From Chlorops oryzae (taxonomy: Eukaryota; Arthropoda; Insecta; Diptera; Chloropidae): 64,000 nt of DNA. Under the pieces are notes generated by a model. It saw nothing but the letters and a program-made list of their open reading frames with translations, made no database searches and was not told where the DNA came from. A program made the position numbers and the translations under genes. Of the stretch, positions 34,230-43,524 are shown one piece after another (position 1 is the stretch's first letter; each line of letters opens with the position of its first letter). The DNA lies in the NCBI GenBank assembly GCA_020466095.1, contig CM035806.1, forward strand, positions 67,757,762 to 67,821,761. Direction: 5' to 3'.

Positions 34230-34490
34230 TTTGATATTTGAGTTGGCTTTACCGGCTGTAATGCTAAGTTTAACATTTGGAAAAGTGAGCGTGGCAATAG
34301 CGCGGTTTTCGAAAAAGATCGCTTACACCCACAATCCATAGGGGAATTCGATGAAAGTCGGCATATGTACCTCTATAATGCTCATAAACAAGTGGGCGTG
34401 GTATTTTACAAAAAATTTCTATATAAGATGCATATGTATGTATGCTGTGTCGCGTATTGTATTGGCGAGCTCACCTGACTATAACACTAT
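34230..34490 (+). mobile_element. DINE-1/Helentron-like element (type 2) fragment nested in the hAT element
   Basis: Shows the family blocks TTGGAAAAGTGAGCGTGGCA, GCGGTTTTCGAAAAAGATCG and the terminal TCGCGTATTGTATTGGCGAGC then CTCACCTGACTATAACAC, as in the other type 2 copies. Confidence 0.6.
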
Positions 34491-34540
34491 ATTTTTTATT
34501 TTTCAAAACCAGAAAATTACTTTTTTAGTTTTGTTTAGTA

Positions 34541-36110
34541 TTAATGTTCTTTATTGTTATATACAATTAAAACCTGTTCTATGTTTTCGGCTGTAAGCCT
34601 GGTTCTGTTGTCTTGCAAGACATTTTTATATGTTGAAAAAGACCTCTCAACGTCACATGACGTAATAGGGGCAAACGAAAAATATTGCCAAAATATTTGT
34701 TGAATGGATATTGCACTTTGATCTTCTGTGGGGTTTTCGAATATCGATGCCAGCTTCAACAATTCTTGACATGTCTTGTTTTTGTTCAAGACAAAATCGA
34801 GCTTTTTCTTCGCAATCTGGCCAATTACACCTGGCACTGTACCAATGTCACGAATAAAATTTCGAACTATGCCTGTGGATTCAGTCAAATATATGCCTTT
34901 GCCTTCAAGTTTTGTGATTGTTGCTGGTATATTAAAGAAATGGTTGCGAATAAAATGGAGATGACTGTAAAGGTTTTCGTCTTTTAATGCGTTCTGGGCC
35001 TGTCGTATACACTTCGCGTCTTTTGGATTAAGTGATTCCAACACCTATGTATTACAAGAAGTAGAAAAAATATGAGGCATGTTTATTATGAAATCATTAC
35101 AATAAACATATACCTCTTTAATTTTAGCAAAATTATCTGCATAAAATAGTGCTGCATTAATCCATGTGCCCCACCGCGTAATTACAGGACGTGGTGGTAG
35201 AGGTGCATTTCCGGTTATTTCTTTGTACATTGAGATGCGAGCAGGTGACTTTAAAAACACTTTTTTGGTAGCGGAAATGAAATTATCCACTGACGGGAGA
35301 GAGTCCCTAATTTCTTCTGCAACCCTATGAATTGCATGTACTAGCATGTCAAGTGCTTTAAGTTGGGATAAATTACTGTTTAGTGCTCTGCAGCTTTCAC
35401 CATGTACGCTCAGCATCTGTCACCAAAAGAAGCACTTTTTCGAATTTCCACCATGCGGCCTAAATTTTAAAATGCTAGAATTCACAAATCTCGCGACTGT
35501 GGAGAAATTACCTTTTCTAGTTCTTGGGTAATGTCAAAGAAATATGTTGCTGTGGGCGAGGTGCTGCTCATTTTACCAACTACGAAGTTGGCAATGCTTC
35601 TGCCGACCTTATCAGTAGTTTCGTCGACTGATATCCAAATGTAGCTATTGCCTATTTCAGACCGAATCATTTCAATCGTGTCCATGTACACTTTTTGCAA
35701 TAATTTTTTCGAATTGTAGATTCGTCTGGAATTGGCCTCTGTGTATATTTTTGAAGAAATCGCTTTTCCACACGTTGTTGTTTAACACTTTCCAGGGAGC
35801 GTTAATGGCGATCATGGCACGGCACAAATGATAGTAAAAATCACCATCGGTATTATTTTCGCCAACTTCATTAGTATTTTTCTTCTATTGTTGACTTTTG
35901 CTCTGAATTTGTTTTTGGTAGCCTTAGTTCTAATGTGTTGCTCCAACATCGATTTTTGTTTACATCCAACCTTTGAGCAACGAAAGGTAAGATTTTTCTC
36001 TCTACAATCAACAATAAAAAACAACAACTTACTATGCATTTACAAAGCTGGCAGTACACTTGTCGCCGTTTGCAATTTCTAAATATTTGCAGTTTATTAA
36101 TCGCAGCCAT
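34541..36110 (-). pseudogene. hAT transposase with BED-type N-terminus
   Basis: Reading from 36110: a BED-finger-like region (CQLCKC; then KSMLEQHIRTKATK), NAPWKVLN and YTQRPIPDESTIRKN, the first catalytic Asp in IWISVDETTDKVGRSIANF (about 35630), a second Asp in VLLLVTDA (about 35420), LDMLVHAIHRVAEEIRDSLP, PPRPVITRWGTWINAALFY, and the C-terminal dimerisation domain FSFAPITSCDVERSFSTYKN (about 34640). A GT-AG intron of 69 bp (35045-35113) joins AKIKE to VLESLNPKD. The layout matches hAT transposases related to the CGG-binding protein 1 group. Frameshifts at about 35420-35480, 35700 and 35815 break it. Confidence 0.8.
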
Positions 36111-36356
36111 TTCAGCATAAGGTTTTGCGTTTTAGGTATTTTAAACTATTAATAGATTCACCTAACCACAATAATTTTTTTGCTACGTTGTGAAATGTAT
36201 TTTAAATAGCAAACGCCTACTGCGCTCATATTTAAAAAAAAACAAAAATATGTAAAAATATTTAGAAAATTTTTCATATTTGAAATCTGTTATATATGTA
36301 AAATATTTGAAAAAATAAAATATATTTTAAATATGTAGAATCCGATCCCTACTTAT

Positions 36357-36751
36357 GAATGAATATATAAATAAATATCCACTTGAATTGAGTAAAAAAT
36401 ATTTTGCGATTCATAAAAACCTTAATGTTTATGCGAGCTTGGATTTATGGTGAAAGTGTTCCTTGTACTCCTTCATTTTTCAGGGGCCATCTCATTGATG
36501 TGAATTAAAAAAATTTTTCTTTAAAAAAAAAATTGTTTTTCGTATAGAAAAAACAGATGCAGAAGAAGAACTCTCAATCCGCCATTCGAAAGACATGGCG
36601 GAACGCAAAATCGGGCCACAAAGTCGAATTTCCTTCATTTCCTTAAAAAAAGGAAAAAATGGCTTTCAGCTCTTTCCTTATAGTTATTTTTCCTTAAATT
36701 ATCCCTGTTAAAGAGTTTATTACTTATTTTTGCTCTAATAAGGTATTTAAA
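36357..36751. other. Non-coding, unassigned
   Basis: Contains a CCTTAAAAAAAGGAAAAAAT run near 36640. Nothing else is recognised. Confidence 0.4.
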
Positions 36752-36902
36752 CTTTTTTTTGCGACAGCCACCAACATGTATTGCTTACGCTTTTGCCTCA
36801 GTTTGACGGAAACAGCCGAGCATGCAACATCGAGAGCGGGCATGCGGAAATTTATAGCTTTTTCCGTCAATTTCAGCTCTTTTATGCTACTTCTAGCTTT
36901 CA
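36752..36902. mobile_element. Internal fragment of the hAT MITE family of 61477-61747
   Basis: About 150 bp closely matches 61504-61650 (TGCGACAGC..., CCGAGCATGCAACATCGAGA, TTTTATGCTACTTCTAGCTT). Neither terminus is present, so this is a relic of the same family. Confidence 0.7.
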
Positions 36903-36954
36903 TTAAAACTCGTGGTGCTTCTTCGCGTTTAGAGTAGGCATATGTTCCTAGCAA

Positions 36955-37656
36955 TTTGGAACCAAATGGAATTTTATTCTGGCCGAATAAAAATGCATTA
37001 ATTAAAACTCCACTTCTTATGCTGTCAACGTTACTTTACATAATGGTCCATTTAGGTCAAAATAGGGCATACGTTTTTTTTTAGCTTTGTGTTTTTCCTT
37101 CAGAGGCATTTCGACTTAAAAGTCAAATAATCAATGCATCTCGACTTATAGGGCAGAAAGGCAACAAAACAAGTTTTTTGTTTTTTACCTAATATCGCCC
37201 TAAAAGACGAATGGACCTAATAGTCAAAATTAAGTTCAAAATTCAGTCCATATGTCTTAAAAAACTTACCTAATTTGGAATTCAAAGTTATGGCACTATA
37301 AGGGCATTTAAGAAGGACTGTTTTACCTATTTTCGACCTAAAATATTCTTTAAGGTCACATTGACTTTTAAGCCCTAACATAGGTCGAATTTAAGTAATT
37401 TCGACCTTGTAAAACTTACTTTTAAGTTAGGGAATTTTTAAGGCAGAAATTTTGTTAAAAACAGGTAAAACATAACCAAAATAGGTCGAATGGACCTAGC
37501 GCTGGTCATATTTCCTTACTTTGCTTGTTGAGGAAGCAATAAGATATGCAAATGAAATATATGAGGATGTCTATTAAAATGTTTCAATAAGATTTTCTCT
37601 ATGCATTCAAAGAGTTTTCTCTATGGAACAAGCATATTATTCACATAGTTTAAGAG
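36955..37656. other. Non-coding block rich in AGGTCGAA/GACCT motifs
   Basis: Between about 37043 and 37505 there are many GGTC..AATAGG and TTCGACCT motifs in both orientations. Inverted GGTCCATT copies at about 37046 and 37490 could be MITE ends, but pairing beyond 8 bp is poor. Confidence 0.3.
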
Positions 37657-37812
37657 GCCATTTACACGTTAAGACATTTCGATATTGAAACACACTTTTT
37701 GTGGGCTTGGGACGCACGGGGATGTGGTATGGGAGCGTTTTTTTCTCTTCCCCCTGCCTCCCTTGCCATCGAAAATTTGTTTCATTATCGAAATGTCTTA
37801 ACGTGTAAATAG
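37657..37812. mobile_element. MITE with about 35-bp inverted termini
   Basis: The left arm (GCCATTTACACGTTAAGACA, then TTTCGATATTGAAACA) matches the reverse complement of the right arm (GCTATTTACACGTTAAGACA, then TTTCGATAATGAAACA) with two mismatches. The interior is G/C-skewed. The target duplication was not resolved. Confidence 0.65.
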
Positions 37813-37908
37813 CGTATAAGCAGATTTCTCTATAAAATCACTCCATAAGAGGATTTAATCGATTTTATATGGTCATATGTTATTTTATTGTGTGTATATT
37901 AGGAAAGG

Positions 37909-38500
37909 TTGACAGTGGATCGAAATCAAAAACAAACCAAAGAGACTGGATTTAGGGACCCGGCGCTGAAAGCGAAGCTGGTGAGCTCATTCAAAAGTAA
38001 TCCAGATCTATCAGATATAGATCGGGCTAAAAAGTTCAAAACAACGAGTAGTACGCCACGACGGATACGTTTTGCGCTGATTTTAGAAGCTATCGTGCAA
38101 TTTAATAGGGGTATTCACAAAGGCGTGTTAAAAGCGTTGGAAAGTCGGAAAATCGGAAAATTGCGACATCTTAAAAATTTTTTTAATTTTTTTTGTATCT
38201 TTCACAATTTTTTAAGCAGTTGAAATTTTCCGATTTTTCGACTTTCCTATTTTCCGACGCCTTTGTGAATACCCCTAATGTCTCAATAGGTCTGACAAAC
38301 AAATTAAGATACAAGAATTTTTCTCGTTTGCTTTATAACCAAGTTTTGACCAAATTCAATGGCTGCATGTCATGGATGATGAAACATATGTGAAAATGGA
38401 TTTTAGGCAATTAACAGGGCAAAAATTTTATATTGCTGCAAGTCGTGGAAGTGTTGCTTCGAAATATACATATATAAAAAAAGTTTTTTTTTGTATTAAA
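37909..38500 (+). pseudogene. Tc3-like (Tc1/mariner superfamily) transposase relic
   Basis: The N-terminal helix-turn-helix part reads FRDPALKAKLVSSFKSNPDL and SSTPRRIRFALI. After an inserted MITE (38108-38275) the catalytic domain resumes with RLLYNQVLTKFNGC, the first catalytic Asp in VMDDETYVKMDFRQL (about 38375) and GQKFYIAASRGS. The frame then decays near 38470. The remaining catalytic residues are not seen. Confidence 0.65.
38108..38275. mobile_element. MITE with GGGGTATTCAC termini and TA target site
   Basis: Both ends are GGGGTATTCACAAAGGCG inverted, flanked by TA on each side (38106-38107 and 38276-38277). The inverted similarity extends further in (GGAAAGTC, AATCGGAAAATT). The TA duplication points to the Tc1/mariner class. 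It sits inside a Tc3-like transposase relic. Confidence 0.75.
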
Positions 38501-39014
38501 TTTTCAGTACATTTTCATTTTAAACAAATAACTTTTTAAAAAATGGTTTTCTGAATTCTCGGCTTTTGACGTGCGCACATACGAGCCACGGCGTTTGATG
38601 TATTACTGAGGAAACAGGGCAGTTTGAAGGTATTGTAAGGAGCTAGATTTTAAAGCAAGTCCTGTCTTAGATTTAAGGATCATTAAATAAAAGAGGAGAT
38701 AAAATCTAACTTTAATATTTTATTGAAAAGGAAATATACATAGGAATGATTATACGCTCGAAACTGTTGTGAGGGCTGGTACATATATAGGAATAAAGGA
38801 ACGTTTATACACTCGATACTGTCTGAGCGCTTGCATTCTTTATTCCAAAAGTGGCAGAAAAGCTGAATCGGTCCTGAGTGGTACTTATCCACATTATTTG
38901 TAATTTGTTTTTATAATTTGATAGCTCAAATGAATTACAAAAACAAAGGGCATGTAATAATGTATCGACTAGAAATTATCATTGGTGTGAAAACCACTAA
39001 TATACACTAATATA
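38501..39014. other. Non-coding, unassigned
   Basis: Around 38735-38820 a 45-bp segment with ATAGGAATGATTATACGCTC is loosely repeated (ATAGGAATAAAGGAACGTTT). The 69-codon minus-strand frame there is not accepted. Confidence 0.35.
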
Positions 39015-39098
39015 CAGTCGACTGTCGTTAATTCGAAACTCGAGGGACTCTTAAAATATTACGAATTATCGAGTGTTTGAATTAACGAGAGTCGACTG
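39015..39098. mobile_element. Very short pogo-like MITE
   Basis: The 84-bp element has inverted ends CAGTCGACTGTCGTTAATTC (left) and CAGTCGACTCTCGTTAATTC (right, read inward). CAGT-initial termini of this style are typical of pogo-like Tc1/mariner elements. TA is present on the left (39013-39014) but not on the right. Confidence 0.6.
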
Positions 39099-39565
39099 CA
39101 ATAAATACTTTAGGAAAACTTGTTTTAAACAATTCCAAATAAGATCTGTAGTGTTCATTTCGATTTTATTTGCATATTTTCCTCCGGGAAATTAGTCGTG
39201 TGGCCCACAGGGGTCGAACTCACACAATTTATTTCTATGAGAAAAAAAAAGTTAAAAAAAGTAAAGTGAAGATTCTCTTTGTAGTCCTCTGTATTCCTTT
39301 AAATATCAGTTTATTTAATTAATACGAATGCCGTCGCTCACTTGAAATGCGATCCGCTATTCCGTAGTTTTTTTTTTTATATATAACTTCAATTCCTCCG
39401 AATAATGAAACTCTCTAATGCAAGCTAAATATGGACACCAGTTTTAACGAGCTTTTTCATTTTCGTTTAGCCTTTCATCAGAGGCTTTCATCTATTTTTT
39501 CCATGTCTTAGTTTTTTAGTTTTTATTGAAAAATCAGCTTAAAAGGAACGATTGACGAGCCGGGA
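39099..39565. other. Non-coding, unassigned
   Basis: No supported gene or repeat is seen. Confidence 0.4.
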
Positions 39566-40483
39566 CACAGTGGTCCTTTAGAAATTCTATGCGGCCATAA
39601 CTCCAAAAACTGAAAAACGATGCCCACCCTAAACACTGTTCTCAATGTGTTGTCTGATATTAAAGGCAACTGGTATCGCATGTGGCAACTCGATGAATGC
39701 TGGAACTCGTTGCCATATCAACGAAGTAACAGGAGATTGCCACAGTGAGCCGGTTCTGTGATATCGTGTGTGTTTTTAAACCTTCGCTTATATAACTGAA
39801 TAGCGTTTTTATTGCTGATTTCAAATCTATATTTGTTGTTTTTATACGTTGCAGCCCGAATGTTGAGCTTTTGAGGTAAGCACTTTTTCTATCTTTTATT
39901 TTTACTTAATTGACTCTGTAAAAAAAAGTGAAGGTTTGCTAAAAAAAAATTTACATCACACATCTATTCCTTGGGGTGTGTGTTTTGACCACTAATTTTT
40001 ACCGTTTGTTACTTGCTGCTCATTTTGAAGAAAACACTAAAAAATATGTTGGAAAATTATCTTTAAAAGCGTAAATTTGCGATTTTTCCTCGAAGTTTTT
40101 TTCCCACTAGGTGCTAAATCAGGCACGGCTGCAGAATTTTGGAACAGGGAACATGTTTAAATTTTTTCGAGTATGTTAGGGCATCTGAGCGTCATTTCGC
40201 TGTCATATTTTTTGTTTTTTTCTGTTTTTGCTTTGATACCCCGCATGATTTTTTCGTGAAACTTCGAATTTTACCCCCCATCACCAGGATTCTTTTTGGG
40301 TTTTGGGTTTTGGGTTTTTGAGTTTTGGAGATTCTAAAACATACATTTTGATACCCCAAAAATTTTTTTAGGGATTATTCGAATTGTACCCGCCCCCCAC
40401 CCCCAGGGGCCCCTTTGGATTGGCCTTCTCGTGTATAAAATTTAAGATTTTTGTCCGCATAGAATTTCTGAAGGACCACTCTG
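39566..40483. mobile_element. Transib-like non-autonomous element with RSS-like termini
   Basis: The left end is CACAGTGGTCC and the right end, read inward, is CAGAGTGGTCC. The next 18 bases match too, with one mismatch (to ATTCTATGCGG). Flanking 5-bp sequences are CGGGA (39561-39565) and CGGCA (40484-40488), four of five alike and GC-rich, as known for Transib targets. The left heptamer equals the consensus V(D)J recombination-signal heptamer. At the right end ACAAAAATC follows after 22 bp, one base from the RSS nonamer. The interior has a diverged 70-bp direct repeat (TTTGATACCCC at about 40235 and 40346) and no coding sequence. Assignment to Transib is inference from termini and target length. 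Confidence 0.5.
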
Positions 40484-41509
40484 CGGCATGTTACGCCATA
40501 GCGTCATCCTCATTTGAACGCATAAGTACATTCGAGTATGCAAAACGAGTTATGTTTTAACAATGTTAATTATGCGTTTTCTTCGGCTATGTTGCAATGT
40601 TGAATAGAGAGCCATCAATTGAAGCTTTGTGTGAAACGTAAAATCGACAAGGAAGAATGAAGTGTGCGGGCACGCGGAAAAATTAATATCATATAATCGA
40701 TAATTAGTTATATTAGCTATAAATGGCTTTTGTTTTGCGAAGTTTTCTTATGAGAGCGTCTTTTTTTTTTTTTTTTATTAAATGCTTAAGAGCAATGTGA
40801 AATTACAAATAAGCAGCAGAGTAAAGCTATAGCTACGAGGCCTTAAGCTTATGTGAGCCTTAGAGCATGTGGAATTTGAATGCTATTTACAGTGAGTGTT
40901 GTAATTTATAGTCCGGTCAAATTAGACATTCAAGGTTACATAAATTCCCACCAAGCTGAAAATTGGCATGATTATTTAAAGTATAATAAAAAATAAAAAA
41001 GTATGGAAAAAATTTTATTCAAGGTCAAAGGTAAAAAAAATCAGTTTTTCACGATTTTCAGCAAAACGGTAAGTTTTATCCTAAAATTACCTTAAATGAA
41101 AATTGTAGATCATACGATTATCTACAAAAAATGTCTATATACCTTTTTTCCTACGAACTACCGTTTTTGAGATATAATGATCCAAAAAGTTGTAAAAGCT
41201 GTAATCGTCATAATATGCACACTTTTCCACGCCACCTATGAAGCTGAATAGAGAGTTTTTTGATGCCAACCTTCAAAATAGTGTTTATACGTTCGGTTTC
41301 AAAATTTTATGAATTATTTTGAAATCAAAAAGTCTTTCAAAGTGGCTTTTGAAGAGTCAACTCCAAATTTGGGGAAAAAGAAGGGATATAATAGCATAAT
41401 AGAGGAAAGATCAAGAAATATCCAAAGAATTAACAAAGAATTTTTGGATACCTAAGGATCGTGATAGAGCCCTCCGTAGCCTGAGAGGCCATTTTAATTA
41501 ATAATATAA
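40484..41509. other. Non-coding, unassigned
   Basis: AT-rich with poly(T) near 40763. No recognisable gene. Confidence 0.4.
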
Positions 41510-42030
41510 GGAAGTTTACATCGACTTACCCGATTGCACACATACCTTTTCCTCAGCTTAAAATATATTAAAACATTACCCTAACGAAAATTCCTGCCGT
41601 TTTCGTTGCTCTAGCTTTGATATCTATTTATGGGTACCTTATCTGTACTTCGATTTAGCTTCTCAAACTCGAAATTAATATTAAGCACAAAATTTTCGCG
41701 GATGGTGGTCATGGTCAAAGTTTAACCGTTAGAGGACATTATATCTAGCTGCGAAATACGCAATTCAAAATAGTGAAAATCAAATTTTTGCAAATTTCGC
41801 GAATGATGGTAATGGTCAAAATTTTACCGTAAGAGGGCATTAGGTCTAGCTGCGATATACTCAATTCAAAATAGTGAAAATAACATTTTTGCGAATTTCG
41901 CGGATGGTGGTCTTGGTCAAATTTCAACCGTAAGAGGACATTTAGCTGCGAAATACTCAATCCGAAATAGTGAAAATCAAATTTTTGCGAATTTCGACAA
42001 TGGTGGTCATGGTCAAATTTTAACTAAGTA
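41510..42030 (-). mobile_element. Non-autonomous Helentron-like element with tandem repeats, copy 2
   Basis: Reverse orientation relative to 13880-14410. Three tandem units of about 95-102 bp (41721-42020) are followed on the minus strand by the same tail (CAACGAAAACGGCAGGAATT, GAGGAAAAGGTATGTGTGCA) and a decayed terminal hairpin at 41520-41534 (ATCGGGTAAGTCGAT). The two copies define the family. Confidence 0.65.
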
Positions 42031-42350
42031 TTTTTATATTTCTGACTGTATTTAATTTTCTTGAAATTTTGATAATTTATCAAAATAAAATGAGCATGTC
42101 GATTCTTTTTTGAAGGACTGTCAATTTCCTCTTTTTGAAAACTTTTTGTGTTTACACTATTGACACTATTTCAACAAATTTTTTGAAGATAATTCACTTC
42201 AAAATCAAGAAGCGAGTTTGATGTAAAAAATTTTGACGTTTACAACTTTTTGACGATTTTTTTAAGAGAGATTTTGACAAAATTGTCAAATGTGTAAATG
42301 CGCCTTTATATATGTAAAATATTTGAAAAAATAAAATATATTTTAAATAT
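42031..42350. other. Spacer ending in a hAT terminal fragment
   Basis: 42305-42350 repeats about 45 bp of the right subterminal region of the hAT element (36291-36335: TATGTAAAATATTTGAAAAA, then ATAAAATATATTTTAAATAT). It stops where the mariner element begins. The rest is unassigned. Confidence 0.6.
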
Positions 42351-43524
42351 TAGGTGTAGTAAAAAGAAATCCATTATTTTTGCATTAAATTGAGGGCTTT
42401 ATTTAAGATAGTTAGAATGACCCGATTTAGGTCAAATATGCGCCGTTTTGTTCGATAACTTGTTGCCATTTTAAAGGTAATTTCATTATGCCTCTCTCAT
42501 AGAAGCCCTCGTTCCTATTAGCAAAAAATTGAGACAGTCGAATTTCAGAAGCCTCTCTTGAAGCGAATGTTTCACCAGCAAAATTGTTCGCCATGGACAG
42601 AAACAGATGGTAATCACTTGGTGCCAGGTCCGGACTATAAGGTGGATGCAGAAGAACCTCCCAACCAAACTCCCGGGGCTTCTGGCGAGTCACTATCGAT
42701 GTGTGTGGCCTGGCGTTGTCCTGATGGAACACAATTCCTCTCCTATTGACCAAAGCTGGCCGCTTATGGGCGATTGCTTCCTTCAGACGGTCCAATTGTT
42801 GACAGTAGAGTTCCGAGTTAAGAGTTTTGCCGTATGGGAGCAGCTCATAGTAGATAATTCCCTGCCAATCCCACCAAACACACAGCAAAACCTTCCTGGC
42901 CGTCAATCCTGGCTTGGCCACCGTTTCCGCCGGTTCACCGTGTTTCGACCTCGACCGTTTTCGCTTGACGTTGTCGTAAGTGACCCACTTTTCATCACCA
43001 GTCACCAACCGCTTCAGAAATGGGTCGATTTTGTTGCGGTTCAGCAGCGATTCGCAGATGGAAATTCGGTCTATGAGGTTTTTTTGCGTTAACTCGTGTG
43101 GCACCCATACATCGAGCTTCTTTGTGTATCCAGCCTTATTCAAATGGTTCCAAACGGTTTTTGTGCAATCTTTAGCTCTTTTGCAATCGAAACAGTGCTA
43201 ACATGACGGTCGGACTCGATAATTTCCATGATTTTATCGACATTTTCGACAATTGGCCTTCCAGTGCGTGGTGCATCCTTGACATCGAAGTTACCGGAAC
43301 GGAATCGACGAAACCAAAATTGCGCATGATTGGCTGTTACAGTATCAGGTCCATAAACGCTATTCACATTTTCAGCCGCCTGGCATTGCGTTTTCTCCCT
43401 TATCGAAGAAAAACTGTAAAATGTAGCGAATTTTCTCTTTGCTGATGTCCATCTTTGACAAGCTCTCAAACAAAACTGAATCAATCAATCAAAAAAGTGT
43501 CAAAAAAGTTTTTTTAGTCGGAAC
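42351..43524 (-). mobile_element. mariner element
   Basis: The left end follows TA (42351-42352) with GGTGTAGTAAAAAGAAATCC. A related T-rich end (TTTTTTTAGTCGGAACTTT) lies near 43507-43525, but the two ends match only weakly. The transposase gene fills most of the element on the minus strand. It interrupts a copy of the hAT terminus on its left; on its right it abuts the garbled Gypsy copy. Confidence 0.65.
42427..43484 (-). pseudogene. mariner transposase with one frameshift
   Basis: The N-terminal DNA-binding part (43484-43140) includes VNSVYGPDTVTANHAQFWFR and DAPRTGRPIVENVDKIMEII, then breaks frame near 43145. The second frame starts about 43143 with YTKKLDVWVPHELT (the WVPHEL linker) and carries the catalytic triad: Asp in VTGDEKWVTYDN, Asp in FHQDNARPH, Asp in YSPDLAPSDYHLF, the last two 34 residues apart (D34D). 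It ends QNGAYLT with a stop at 42427. The length of about 350 residues is normal for the family. A single frameshift is all that visibly disables it, so it may be young. Confidence 0.88.

Larger units (their letters stand above)
33932..36356 (-). mobile_element. hAT DNA transposon, about 2.4 kb
   Basis: The terminal inverted repeats match: ATAAGTAGGGATCGGATT at 33932 and its reverse complement ending at 36356, each continuing with TACATATTT. The flanking bases are not a recognisable 8-bp duplication. The element encodes a minus-strand hAT transposase (34541-36110) and carries a DINE-1-like fragment at 34230-34490 inside its 3' part. Confidence 0.75.

Noticed and set aside
34685..34987. Plus-strand frame of 100 codons
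   Set aside because: Antisense of the hAT transposase C-terminal domain.
42607..43092. 161-codon plus-strand frame
   Set aside because: Antisense shadow of the mariner transposase, which has conserved catalytic motifs on the minus strand.
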